Origin: an uncultured Lachnospiraceae bacterium
Lineage (GTDB): Bacteria; Bacillota; Clostridia; Lachnospirales; Lachnospiraceae
Assembly: GCA_959022495.1 (NCBI GenBank)
Contig: CAUEYX010000004.1
Location: forward strand, 1 to 64,000
Direction: 5' to 3'
Length of the DNA stretch: 64,000 nucleotides
In this document: positions 55,215 through 63,136 of the stretch, piece by piece
Layout of the letters: each line of letters opens with the position of its first letter
Numbering within the stretch: the first letter of the stretch is position 1
Translations under genes and position numbers: made by a program
Notes under the pieces: model-generated
Databases searched by the model: none
The model's input: only the letters and a program-made list of their open reading frames with translations
Told to the model about the DNA's origin: nothing

Positions 55215-55526
55215 ATGTCAACTATGAAGATTAAAAGAGGCGACACTGTAAAGGTTATCGCCGGAAAAGATAAAGACAAAGAAGGCAAAGTGATTGCCGT
55301 AAATAAAAAAGATGGTAAAGTCCTGGTCGAAGGCGTCAATATGCTGACAAAGCACACAAAGCCGAGCGCTGCGAACCAGAATGGCGGCATCGTACATCAG
55401 GAAGGCAGCATCGACGCGTCCAATGTGATGCTTGTACACAAGGGACAGCCGACGCGAGTGGGATTCAAGATGGACGGCGGCAAAAAAGTGCGTTTCGCTA
55501 AGAAGACTGGCGAAGTGATCGATTAA
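55215..55526 (+). CDS. rplX: Ribosomal protein L24
   Basis: 50S assembly initiator with a KOW domain (KRGDTVKVIAGKDKDKEGKV). 103 residues from ATG 55215, seven bases after GGAGGTG. Confidence 0.97.
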   Translation: MSTMKIKRGDTVKVIAGKDKDKEGKVIAVNKKDGKVLVEGVNMLTKHTKPSAANQNGGIVHQEGSIDASNVMLVHKGQPTRVGFKMDGGKKVRFAKKTGEVID

Positions 55527-55548
55527 TTGAGGAAGGAGGTCCAGGACT

Positions 55549-56088
55549 TTGAGTAGACTGAAAGAACAGTACCAGAATGAGATCGTTGACGCAATGATCA
55601 AAAAATTCGGATATAAAAACATTATGGAAGTGCCGAAGCTCGACAAAGTTGTCATCAACATGGGTGTCGGCGAGGCAAAGGAAAACGCAAAGGTTTTAGA
55701 GTCTGCGATCGCTGACATGGAGAAGATCGCGGGTCAGAAAGCCGTTGTGACCAGAGCAAAGAACTCCGTGGCTAACTTCAAGATCAGAGAAGGTATGCCG
55801 ATCGGATGCAAGGTGACACTCAGAGGCGAGAAGATGTATGAGTTCGTTGACCGTCTTATCAACCTTGCGCTTCCGCGTGTGCGTGACTTCAGAGGTGTGA
55901 ACCCGAACGCGTTCGACGGAAGAGGAAACTACGCGCTTGGTATCAAGGAGCAGCTGATCTTCCCTGAGATCGAGTATGATAAGATCGACAAAGTCAGAGG
56001 CATGGATGTAATCTTTGTTACAACAGCTAAGACTGACGAGGAAGCACGTGAATTATTGACACAGTTCAATATGCCGTTTGCTAAGTAA
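55549..56088 (+). CDS. rplE: Ribosomal protein L5
   Basis: 50S central protuberance protein that binds 5S rRNA and P-site tRNA. 179 residues from a TTG start at 55549 after GGAGGTCC; RVRDFRGVNPNAFDGRGNY is the conserved loop. Confidence 0.97.
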   Translation: MSRLKEQYQNEIVDAMIKKFGYKNIMEVPKLDKVVINMGVGEAKENAKVLESAIADMEKIAGQKAVVTRAKNSVANFKIREGMPIGCKVTLRGEKMYEFVDRLINLALPRVRDFRGVNPNAFDGRGNYALGIKEQLIFPEIEYDKIDKVRGMDVIFVTTAKTDEEARELLTQFNMPFAK

Positions 56089-56101
56089 AGGAGGGAAAGA
56101 C

Positions 56102-56287
56102 ATGGCAAAGACATCAATGAAGATCAAACAGCAGCGCAAACCGAAATTCTCCACAAGAGAGTACAGCCGCTGCAGAATCTGCGGACGTCCGCACGCGTAT
56201 CTGAGAAAATATGGAATCTGCCGTATCTGCTTCCGTGAACTGGCATACAAAGGACAGATCCCGGGTGTTAAAAAGGCAAGTTGGTAG
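56102..56287 (+). CDS. rpsZ: Ribosomal protein S14, zinc-binding type (S14Z)
   Basis: 30S head protein. From ATG 56102 it has 61 residues (MAKTSMKIKQQRKPKFSTRE). Two Cys pairs, CRICGR and CRICFR, form the zinc ribbon of the C+ paralogue. An in-frame upstream ATG at 56078 lies before the ribosome-binding site AAAGGAGG. Confidence 0.97.
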   Translation: MAKTSMKIKQQRKPKFSTREYSRCRICGRPHAYLRKYGICRICFRELAYKGQIPGVKKASW

Positions 56288-56295
56288 GTACTGAA

Positions 56296-56500
56296 CACTT
56301 GGTGAGACCAAGCGTTAGTGCAGGTCGAGCCTAGTGAGAAGACCCGTCCCAAGCGTTAGCAATGCCTGAGTACTTGGCGAGGTTCTTTCGAGCCTAGTAT
56401 GAAGGTAGATGCTCTGAGCGAAGCGAAGAGACATCTTCCGTAAAAGTACGCAGCTTGAGCTTAGGCGCACGGACGCGTCCCGTATTAGAAAAAATAGGAG
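56296..56500 (+). repeat. rpsZ-rpsH spacer: three GA-mismatch hairpin elements
   Basis: Element 56296-56336: CACT/AGTG, T.T, GGT/GCC, GA/GA, inner GACC/GGTC. Element 56371-56399: TACT/AGTA, T.T, GGC/GCC, GA/GA. Element 56401-56438: GAAG/CTTC, GATG/CATC, CTCT/AGAG, GA/GA, GC/GC with GAA loop and a near-GTAG start. The change of CACT/AGTG to TACT/AGTA is compensatory. Spacer 224 bases; no gene. Confidence 0.8.
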
Positions 56501-56511
56501 GAATCACAAAC

Positions 56512-56913
56512 ATGACTATGAGCGATCCGATTGCAGATATGCTTACAAGAATCCGTAATGCTAATACTGCAAAACATGATACAGTAGATGTACCTGCATC
56601 CAAGATGAAAATTGCAATCGCAAACATCCTGCTCGATGAAGGATATATCGCAAAATATGACCTTGTAGAAGACGGACACTTTCAGACAATTCACATCACG
56701 CTGAAATACGGCGCTGACAAGAATGAGAAAGTAATCTCCGGCCTTAAGAGAATCTCCAAGCCGGGTCTGCGTGTTTACGCGAACACAGAGGATATCCCGA
56801 AGGTTCTCGGAGGACTTGGAACAGCGATCCTCTCTACAAACAAAGGTGTTGTAACAGACAAAGAGGCAAGAAAACTCGGCGTAGGCGGAGAGGTTCTGTG
56901 CTTTATTTGGTAA
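56512..56913 (+). CDS. rpsH: Ribosomal protein S8
   Basis: 30S central-domain protein; represses the spc operon in E. coli. ATG 56512 (MTMSDPIADMLTRIRNAN) after AGGAGG gives 133 residues; the longer frame from 56455 runs through repeat DNA. ILSTNKGVVTDKEARKLGVG is the conserved C-terminus. Confidence 0.97.
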   Translation: MTMSDPIADMLTRIRNANTAKHDTVDVPASKMKIAIANILLDEGYIAKYDLVEDGHFQTIHITLKYGADKNEKVISGLKRISKPGLRVYANTEDIPKVLGGLGTAILSTNKGVVTDKEARKLGVGGEVLCFIW

Positions 56914-56931
56914 GCACTGAACACTGGTATT

Positions 56932-57041
56932 GAACACTTAATGAGCGCAGAGGAAATACCATCGACACTAAACTCGTGAAATACCTCGTTAAGTGTCGAG
57001 GTGTACGTTGGCACTAAGGTCGAAAGTACCTCGCTAAGTGC
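56932..57041 (-). repeat. rpsH-rplF spacer: two inverted-orientation GA-mismatch elements
   Basis: Read on the minus strand, 56963-56998 is ACACT/AGTGT, T.T, AAC/GTT, GA/GA. Likewise 57011-57041 is GCACT/AGTGC, T.T, AGC opposite CCT (one mismatch), GA/GA. A forward half-copy (CACTTAATGAGCGC) lies at about 56935. Two inverted copies in one spacer show that the element is a DNA repeat able to sit either way round. Confidence 0.72.
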
Positions 57042-57109
57042 TCACAGTAACTGAAAACAGAGGAGTCATCGCAACTCCTCCGAAAATTTAAGTTAAGGAG
57101 GAAACAGGT

Positions 57110-57652
57110 ATGTCACGTATCGGAAGACTGCCGGTAGCAATCCCCGCAGGAGTAACTGTGGAAATTGCGGAAAACAATGTAGTGACTGTAACAGGTCCGA
57201 AGGGAACTCTCACAAGAGAGCTTCCGGTTGAAATGGAAATCAAAGCTGAAGGCGAAGAAGTAACTGTAACAAGGCCGAATGACCTCAAGAGAATGAAATC
57301 TCTTCATGGCCTGACAAGAACACTGATCAACAACATGGTTGTAGGTGTTACGCAGGGATATGAGAAGGTTCTTGAAGTAAATGGTGTAGGTTACAGAGCT
57401 GCCAAATCAGGAAATAAACTGACACTGAACCTTGGATATTCTCATCCAGTCGAGATGATCGATCCGGAAGGTGTTGAGACTGTTCTGGAAGGTCAGAATA
57501 AGATCACTGTCAAGGGTATCGACAAAGAGAAAGTCGGACAGTACGCGGCAGAGATCAGGGACAAGAGAAGACCGGAGCCGTACAAAGGCAAGGGTATCAA
57601 GTACGCTGATGAGGTTATCAGACGTAAAGTTGGTAAGACTGGTAAGAAATAA
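57110..57652 (+). CDS. rplF: Ribosomal protein L6
   Basis: 50S factor-binding-site protein. 180 residues; MSRIGRLPVAIPAGV start, GVGYRAAKSGNKLTLNLGYSHP and C-terminal RRPEPYKGKGIKY motifs. ATG 57110 follows AAGGAGG. Confidence 0.98.
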   Translation: MSRIGRLPVAIPAGVTVEIAENNVVTVTGPKGTLTRELPVEMEIKAEGEEVTVTRPNDLKRMKSLHGLTRTLINNMVVGVTQGYEKVLEVNGVGYRAAKSGNKLTLNLGYSHPVEMIDPEGVETVLEGQNKITVKGIDKEKVGQYAAEIRDKRRPEPYKGKGIKYADEVIRRKVGKTGKK

Positions 57653-57669
57653 ATAAGGAGAGTGTGAAA

Positions 57670-58038
57670 ATGGTTAGTAAGAAATCAAGAAGCGAAGTTC
57701 GCAGGAAAAAACACATGAAATTACGCAACCGTTTCAGCGGAACAGCTGAGAGACCGCGTCTCGCAGTGTTCAGAAGCAACAACCATATGTATGCTCAGAT
57801 CATTGATGATACGGTTGGAAATACACTTGTCGCAGCATCCACTCTTCAGAAGGATGTGAAGGCAGAGCTGGAGAAGACAAACAATGTCGACGCGGCAGCA
57901 TACCTCGGTAAAGTGATCGCTGAGAAGGCAAAAGAAAAAGGCATCACTGATGTTGTATTCGACAGAGGCGGATTCATTTACCAGGGTAAGATCAAAGCAC
58001 TGGCAGACGCGGCAAGAGAAGCCGGGCTGAATTTCTAG
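57670..58038 (+). CDS. rplR: Ribosomal protein L18
   Basis: 5S rRNA-binding 50S protein. 122 residues from ATG 57670 (MVSKKSRSEVRRKKHMKLRNRFSG); AAGGAG is nine bases upstream, so the in-frame GTG 57664 is less likely. RPRLAVFRSNNHMYAQ and AYLGKVIAEKAKEKG motifs present. Confidence 0.96.
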   Translation: MVSKKSRSEVRRKKHMKLRNRFSGTAERPRLAVFRSNNHMYAQIIDDTVGNTLVAASTLQKDVKAELEKTNNVDAAAYLGKVIAEKAKEKGITDVVFDRGGFIYQGKIKALADAAREAGLNF

Positions 58039-58054
58039 GGAAGGGAGAACACAG

Positions 58055-58564
58055 ATGAGACAGGAACGTATTGATGCTAGTCAGATGGAATTATTAGAAA
58101 AAGTGGTATCAATCAAACGTGTTACCAAGGTTGTTAAAGGTGGTCGTAACTTCCGTTTTACAGCTTTAGTTGTTGTCGGTGACGGCAATGGTCATGTTGG
58201 TGCAGGTTTGGGAAAGGCTGCTGAGATCCCGGAAGCGATCCGCAAGGGGAAAGAGGACGCAATGAAGAAGATGATCACCGTATCACTTGATGAGAATTCA
58301 AGCGTGATCCATGATGTGATCGGAAAATTCGGAAGCGCGTCCGTACTCCTTAAGAATGCTCCGGATGGTACTGGTGTGATCGCCGGCGGTCCGGCTCGTG
58401 CCGTGATCGAGATGGCGGGAATCAAGAACATCCGTACAAAGTCTCTTGGATCAAATAACAAGCAGAATGTCGTACTTGCTACAATCGAAGGCCTCAAAGA
58501 TGTGAAATCACCTGAGGATGTTGCAAGGCTGCGCGGCAGGTCAATTGAGGAGATCATGGGCTAA
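58055..58564 (+). CDS. rpsE: Ribosomal protein S5
   Basis: 30S fidelity protein at the mRNA entry channel. 169 residues with dsRBD-like domain (VSIKRVTKVVKGGRNFRF) and the S5 C-terminal domain (GGPARAVIEMAGIKNI). ATG 58055 follows AAGGGAG. Confidence 0.98.
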   Translation: MRQERIDASQMELLEKVVSIKRVTKVVKGGRNFRFTALVVVGDGNGHVGAGLGKAAEIPEAIRKGKEDAMKKMITVSLDENSSVIHDVIGKFGSASVLLKNAPDGTGVIAGGPARAVIEMAGIKNIRTKSLGSNNKQNVVLATIEGLKDVKSPEDVARLRGRSIEEIMG

Positions 58565-58619
58565 TTGACAGACTGGCCGCTAAACGGCCCGTTCTATCGC
58601 ACAAGGAGGTAAGATTGAA

Positions 58620-58802
58620 ATGGCAAACTTAAAAGTTACGTTAGTAAAGTCTACAATCGGCTCCATACCGAAGCATAAGAAGACAGTTGAGGCTCTTGGT
58701 CTCAAGAAGACAGGCAAGACAGTCATACTGCCGGACAATGCGGCTACCAGAGGTATGGTACAGCAGGTTAGACATTTAGTTAAGGTAGAAGAAGAGGCAT
58801 AA
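58620..58802 (+). CDS. rpmD: Ribosomal protein L30
   Basis: Small 50S protein. 60 residues (ANLKVTLVKSTIGSIPKHKKT). ATG 58620 follows AAGGAGGTAAG. A small GGCCG/CGGCC hairpin lies in the rpsE-rpmD spacer at about 58575-58589. Confidence 0.97.
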   Translation: MANLKVTLVKSTIGSIPKHKKTVEALGLKKTGKTVILPDNAATRGMVQQVRHLVKVEEEA

Positions 58803-58823
58803 AAAAGATAAGGAGGTAACGTC

Positions 58824-59264
58824 ATGGACTTATCAAACTTAAGACCGGCAGACGGTTCTAAACAGAGTGATAATTTCAGAAGAGGCCGTGGACATGGTTC
58901 TGGAAACGGTAAGACAGCCGGCAAAGGCCACAAGGGACAGAAGGCACGTTCAGGTGCCACAAGACCCGGTTTTGAAGGTGGTCAGATGCCTTTATACAGA
59001 AGAATCCCGAAGAGAGGGTTCACGAACAGGAACTCCAAGACGATCGTTGGCATCAACCTTGGCGCGCTTGAGAGATTTGAGGATGGCGCTGTCGTTTCCG
59101 TTGAGACACTGATCGAGAGCGGTATTGTGAAAAATCCGCGGGACGGAGTTAAAATTCTTGGAAATGGAGAGTTAACTAAGAAGCTTACAGTTCAGGCCAA
59201 TGCATTCAGTGCAAAAGCAGCTGAAAAGATTGAAGCACTTGGTGGAAAAGCAGAGGTGATCTAA
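58824..59264 (+). CDS. rplO: Ribosomal protein L15
   Basis: 50S late-assembly protein. 146 residues; GRGHGSGNGKTAGKGHKGQKARSG is the Gly-rich N-terminal extension that threads rRNA. The stop shares a base with the secY start. Confidence 0.98.
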   Translation: MDLSNLRPADGSKQSDNFRRGRGHGSGNGKTAGKGHKGQKARSGATRPGFEGGQMPLYRRIPKRGFTNRNSKTIVGINLGALERFEDGAVVSVETLIESGIVKNPRDGVKILGNGELTKKLTVQANAFSAKAAEKIEALGGKAEVI

Positions 59265-60616
59265 TGCTTAAGACAGTACGAAGGGCATTTCAGATAGAGG
59301 ACATCAGGAAGAGAATTTTCTATACATTACTAATGCTCGTTGTTGTGAGACTTGGATCGCAGCTGCCCACACCGGGCGTGGATCCGACTTTTATTCAGGA
59401 ATTTTTTGCACAGCAGACCGGTGACGCTTTCAACTTTTTTGAGGCGTTCACCGGAGGTTCCTTTACGAATTTCTCGATTTTTGCACTGAGCATTACCCCA
59501 TACATTACATCTTCCATTATCATGCAGCTCCTTACAATCGCTATTCCGAAGCTGGAGGAGATGCAGAAAGAGGGAGAAGAGGGCAGGAAGAAGATCGCGG
59601 CCATCACCAGATATGTGACGGTAGGGCTGGCGCTCATCGAGTCAACTGCTCTGGCGGTCGGACTTGGACGCCAGGGACTCCTTGAGGAGTATAATTTCGT
59701 AAACTGCGCGATCGTTGTATGCACGCTTACCGCGGGAAGTGCGTTCCTTATGTGGATCGGTGAGCGTATCACAGAGAATGGTGTTGGAAACGGTATTTCT
59801 ATCGTGCTTTTGATCAACATCATTTCCCGTGTGCCGAATGATTTTGTGACACTGTATAATCAGTTTATGAGTGGAAAGAAGCTTGCGCAGGCGGCTCTTG
59901 CCGGACTGGTTATCCTGGCGGTAATCCTTTTAGTCGTTATCTTTGTAGTGATTCTGCAGAGCGGCGAGAGAAGGATCGCGGTGCAGTATTCTAAGAAGGT
60001 GCAGGGAAGAAAGACATATGGCGGACAGTCTACGCACATTCCGCTGAGAGTAAACACGGCGGGAGTGATCCCGGTTATCTTCGCGTCGTCACTGATGCAG
60101 ACACCGATCGTGATCGCCGGTTTCCTTGGAAAAGGAAATGGCACGGGAATCGGAAGTCAGATTCTTGCGGGAATGAATTCCAGCAATTGGTGTGATCCGG
60201 CAAGACCAGTTTATTCAATCGGACTTCTGGTATATATTGTGCTCACCATATTCTTTGCGTATTTCTACACGTCGATTACATTCAATCCCCTGGAGATCGC
60301 AAACAATATGAAGAAGAGCGGCGGCTTTATCCCGGGTATCCGCCCCGGCAAGCCGACAGTTGAGTATCTGCAGAAGATCCTCAATTACATTATTTTCATA
60401 GGCGCCTGCGGACTGGTCATCGTTCAGGTCATTCCGTACTTCTTTAATGGTGTGTTTGGAGCGCAGGTATCCTTCGGAGGAACCTCACTCATCATCATCG
60501 TGGGAGTTGTCCTTGACACGATCAAGAAGATTGAGTCACAGATGCTTGTGAGAAATTATACGGGATTTTTAAACAATAAGGGAAGTAACATGTCAAACAG
60601 CTTCCTTGGATATTAA
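59264..60616 (+). CDS. secY: Preprotein translocase subunit SecY
   Basis: Channel of the Sec system; exports the large signal-peptide glycosidases in this window and inserts membrane proteins. 450 residues with ten membrane segments, RLGSQLPTPGVDPTF near the first, plug and pore region, and cytosolic loops with FADVPEGDI-like positions variant as in Clostridia. Coupled to rplO by a one-base overlap. Confidence 0.98.
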   Translation: MLKTVRRAFQIEDIRKRIFYTLLMLVVVRLGSQLPTPGVDPTFIQEFFAQQTGDAFNFFEAFTGGSFTNFSIFALSITPYITSSIIMQLLTIAIPKLEEMQKEGEEGRKKIAAITRYVTVGLALIESTALAVGLGRQGLLEEYNFVNCAIVVCTLTAGSAFLMWIGERITENGVGNGISIVLLINIISRVPNDFVTLYNQFMSGKKLAQAALAGLVILAVILLVVIFVVILQSGERRIAVQYSKKVQGRKTYGGQSTHIPLRVNTAGVIPVIFASSLMQTPIVIAGFLGKGNGTGIGSQILAGMNSSNWCDPARPVYSIGLLVYIVLTIFFAYFYTSITFNPLEIANNMKKSGGFIPGIRPGKPTVEYLQKILNYIIFIGACGLVIVQVIPYFFNGVFGAQVSFGGTSLIIIVGVVLDTIKKIESQMLVRNYTGFLNNKGSNMSNSFLGY

Positions 60617-60719
60617 GCCTGACTAAGCTCGCGCAGTTTCACTTTCAAAAGGGGAAAATGCCGCGGGCTCATGGCTTATATATAAGAAAATATCATGAGA
60701 AAGAACGGAGGTATGAGTT

Positions 60720-61364
60720 ATGAAGATCATCATGCTGGGCGCGCCGGGCGCGGGAAAAGGGACACAGGCGAAAAAGATCGCGGAGAAATACAGTGTTCCG
60801 CACATTTCCACAGGAGATATCTTCCGCGCGAACATTAAGAATGGTACAGAGCTTGGGAAAAAAGCGAAGACGTACATGGACCAGGGACTGCTGGTGCCGG
60901 ATGAGCTTGTTGTCGATCTGGTTGTTGACAGAGTAAACCAGGATGACTGCGCGAACGGGTATGTGCTCGATGGATTTCCGCGTACGATCCCTCAGGCGGA
61001 AGCGCTTGACAAAGCGCTTGCTGAAATGGGACAGAAGATGGACTATGCCATTGACGTGGAAGTGCCGGATGAGAATATCGTGAACCGTATGTCAGGGAGA
61101 AGAGCATGTGTGGACTGCGGCGCTACTTATCACATTGTATACGCGCCGACAAAAGAAGAAGGCGTCTGCGACAAGTGCGGCGGCAGCCTGATCTTACGGG
61201 ATGATGACAAGCCGGAGACTGTCCTGAAGAGACTGGGCGTTTATCATGAACAGACTCAGCCTCTGATTGACTATTATACCCAGTCAGGCATCCTGAGGGA
61301 GGTTGACGGGACCATTGACATTAATGATGTCTTCGCGGAGATCGTGAAGATACTCGGAGAGTAA
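60720..61364 (+). CDS. adk: Adenylate kinase, zinc-lid type
   Basis: Interconverts AMP + ATP with two ADP. 214 residues: P-loop GAPGAGKGTQ, LVPDELVVDLV, DGFPRT, and a LID with four cysteines (CVDC...CDKC) that bind zinc, typical of Gram-positive enzymes. ATG 60720 follows ACGGAGG. In the usual Firmicute order map follows adk, but here a KOW gene does, five bases later. Confidence 0.98.
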   Translation: MKIIMLGAPGAGKGTQAKKIAEKYSVPHISTGDIFRANIKNGTELGKKAKTYMDQGLLVPDELVVDLVVDRVNQDDCANGYVLDGFPRTIPQAEALDKALAEMGQKMDYAIDVEVPDENIVNRMSGRRACVDCGATYHIVYAPTKEEGVCDKCGGSLILRDDDKPETVLKRLGVYHEQTQPLIDYYTQSGILREVDGTIDINDVFAEIVKILGE

Positions 61365-61369
61365 TCCCG

Positions 61370-61630
61370 ATGGTCATACAGCCGGGGATGCTGGCACGGT
61401 CAAAAGCAGGGCGCGACAAAGGCCATGTTTATTTCGTGACCGGCGCTGATGAAAAGTATGTATTCGTGGCGGATGGGGCCAAAAGACCCCTCTGCCGCAC
61501 GAAAAGAAAAAACAGAAAGCACCTTCAGCCGATCTTGAAGGCATGCTTTGAGGGGACGCCGGATGACGCGGCGGTCCGTGAGGCCATTGAGAAATATGGC
61601 GCCGCCTGCCGCCAGGACGGCGGACTGTAA
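61370..61630 (+). CDS. KOW-domain RNA-binding protein (L14e-like)
   Basis: Small basic protein found in Clostridia and Bacilli between adk/map and infA; role on the ribosome not established. 86 residues: KOW segment MLARSKAGRDKGHVYFVTG and a basic stretch RTKRKNRKHLQPI. ATG 61370 closely follows the adk stop. Confidence 0.85.
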   Translation: MVIQPGMLARSKAGRDKGHVYFVTGADEKYVFVADGAKRPLCRTKRKNRKHLQPILKACFEGTPDDAAVREAIEKYGAACRQDGGL

Positions 61631-61704
61631 CCAAAACGCGCCCGTAAGGGGCAGCCGGCATAAAAGCCGGAGAGCATATGCACTGGAAATCAGGAGGATT
61701 AAAT

Positions 61705-61923
61705 ATGTCAAAAGCTGACGTGATCGAGATTGAGGGAGTTGTGGTCGAGAAGCTCCCGAACGCAATGTTTAAAGTGGAGCTGGAAAACGGACACATCGTT
61801 CTTGCCCACATCAGCGGTAAGCTGAGGATGAATTTCATCAAGATCCTGCCGGGGGATAAGGTGACACTGGAGATGTCCCCGTACGACCTGAGCAAGGGAA
61901 GGATCATCTGGAGAGATAAATGA
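61705..61923 (+). CDS. infA: Translation initiation factor IF-1
   Basis: OB-fold factor occupying the A site during initiation. 72 residues from ATG 61705 (MSKADVIEIEGVVVEKLPNAMF) after AGGAGG; in-frame ATG 61678 lies before that site. GKLRMNFIKILPGDKVTLE is conserved. Confidence 0.97.
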   Translation: MSKADVIEIEGVVVEKLPNAMFKVELENGHIVLAHISGKLRMNFIKILPGDKVTLEMSPYDLSKGRIIWRDK

Positions 61924-61944
61924 CCGAAAGCAGCAGGCATTGAA

Positions 61945-62020
61945 CACTTGATGAGCGCGGCGCGCGAATTTAGTGAGAAAGCCCATCCCGAAACTTGGCG
62001 AGGTCTTTTCGAGCCTAGTT
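61945..62020 (+). repeat. infA-rpmJ spacer: two GA-mismatch hairpin elements
   Basis: Element 61945-61975: CACT/AGTG, T.T, GAT/ATT, GA/GA, inner GCGC/GCGC with GGC loop; one of the clearest copies. Element 61992-62020: AACT/AGTT, T.T, GGC/GCC, GA/GA. Relative to CACT/AGTG the outer pair has changed on both sides. Confidence 0.82.
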
Positions 62021-62050
62021 GAGTGGATGTTACAAAAAAGAAATTTACGG

Positions 62051-62080
62051 TTGACTTATAGTTGCATTTGATGCTATACT
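62051..62080 (+). promoter_or_regulatory. Internal promoter before rpmJ (alpha operon)
   Basis: TTGACT (62051-62056), 18-bp spacer, TATACT (62075-62080). It can drive rpmJ-rpsM-rpsK-rpsD separately from the upstream operon. Confidence 0.65.
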
Positions 62081-62160
62081 GTCAGATGGTCACTATTGGG
62101 GTGGTGTGCCCAATTGACCGGGAAATGTAGGCAGAGCAAAGAAGGGAAGGAGGATTTGAC

Positions 62161-62274
62161 ATGAAGGTTAGATCATCAGTAAAACCAATTTGTGAAAAAT
62201 GCAAAATTATTAAAAGAAAAGGAAGCATCAGAGTAATCTGTGAGAATCCGAAGCATAAACAGCGCCAAGGCTAG
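62161..62274 (+). CDS. rpmJ: Ribosomal protein L36, zinc-binding type
   Basis: Smallest 50S protein, 37 residues (MKVRSSVKPICEKCKIIKRK). Cys-Cys-Cys-His zinc ligands (C11, C14, C27, H32) identify the C+ form. AAGGAGG precedes ATG 62161. Confidence 0.97.
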   Translation: MKVRSSVKPICEKCKIIKRKGSIRVICENPKHKQRQG

Positions 62275-62282
62275 GCATTGAA

Positions 62283-62383
62283 CACTTAATGAGGGCGAGC
62301 TGAAAGCGAAGCCCGAATTTAGTGAGAAAGCCCGTCCCAAGCGTTAGTGAAAGCGAGCGGTACGCGAAGCTTGAAGTTAGGCG
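62283..62383 (+). repeat. rpmJ-rpsM spacer: two GA-mismatch hairpin elements with nested GA module
   Basis: Element 62283-62324: CACT/AGTG, T.T, AAT/ATT, GA/GA, GGGC/GCCC, then a second GA/GA and GCT/AGC with GAA loop. Element about 62338-62383: GA/GA, AAGC/GCTT, GA/GA, GCG/CGC with GTA loop; its outer helix is degenerate. Both show the nested form with a bulged A after the inner 3' GA. Confidence 0.8.
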
Positions 62384-62439
62384 CACGGACGTGTGCCGAT
62401 TGGGTGAGAATAGACCAATCGTTGCAAGAATTCGGATTT

Positions 62440-62720
62440 TAATTTAGGCGGCTGACAGCACGACACACCAGGAAGTGTGTAGAGCTGTTTAATATACAGT
62501 AAGTTACACCGCGCCTGTATACAGGTACCACAGGGCGAGTGTTCTGTATATTGCTTCTAATACCCGGCGTTTGCATTGGCGGATTATGAAAAGTGGTCCG
62601 TGCCGGGAAAGGGCGTGAAAGAGAAACACGCCTGGGCTGGGATATCGGGACGAAGGAGCCCGGTAGGACGCAGGACACCACAGCGCAGAAAAGAATCTGC
62701 CGGCGTTCGCAGCCTCAATT
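62440..62720 (+). promoter_or_regulatory. Structured leader RNA upstream of rpsM
   Basis: Within the 483-base rpmJ-rpsM gap, hairpins follow one another: ACACAC/GTGTGT (62463-62480), AATATACAG/CTGTATATT (62491-62499 with 62544-62552) enclosing CCTGTATACAGG, CCCGGC/GCCGGG (62563-62568 with 62602-62607), GGCGTG/CACGCC (62612-62617 with 62627-62632) and GCAGA/TCTGC (62685-62700). No reading frame of merit. Such density suggests a cis-regulatory RNA, possibly a ribosomal-protein leader. Confidence 0.55.
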
Positions 62721-62757
62721 AAAGTAAATATCAACAAAGAAAATGGAGGAAAGACAC

Positions 62758-63126
62758 ATGGCTCGTATTGCAGGTGTAGACTTACCAAGAGACAAACGTG
62801 TAGAAATCGGTTTGACTTATATCTATGGAATCGGAAGAACAAGCTCAAACCGTATCTTAGCAGAGGCCGGAGTAGACCCGAGCACTCGCGTAAGAGATCT
62901 TACAAGTGAGGAAGTAAAGAAAATCAGTGCCGTGATCGATGAGACTCAGGTTGTGGAAGGTGATCTCAGAAGAGAGATCCAGCTCAATATTAAGAGACTC
63001 AAAGAGATCGGATGCTACCGTGGAATCCGTCATAGAAAAGGACTTCCGGTACGTGGTCAGAAGACAAAGACCAATGCAAGAACATGCAAAGGTCCGAAGA
63101 GAACTGTAGCTAATAAGAAAAAGTAG
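62758..63126 (+). CDS. rpsM: Ribosomal protein S13
   Basis: 30S head protein bridging to the 50S. 122 residues from ATG 62758 (MARIAGVDLPRDKRVEIGL); GGAGG at 62745 supports this over in-frame ATG 62743. YRGIRHRKGLPVRGQKTKTNARTCKG is the conserved tail. Confidence 0.98.
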   Translation: MARIAGVDLPRDKRVEIGLTYIYGIGRTSSNRILAEAGVDPSTRVRDLTSEEVKKISAVIDETQVVEGDLRREIQLNIKRLKEIGCYRGIRHRKGLPVRGQKTKTNARTCKGPKRTVANKKK

Positions 63127-63136
63127 GCCGAAAGCA

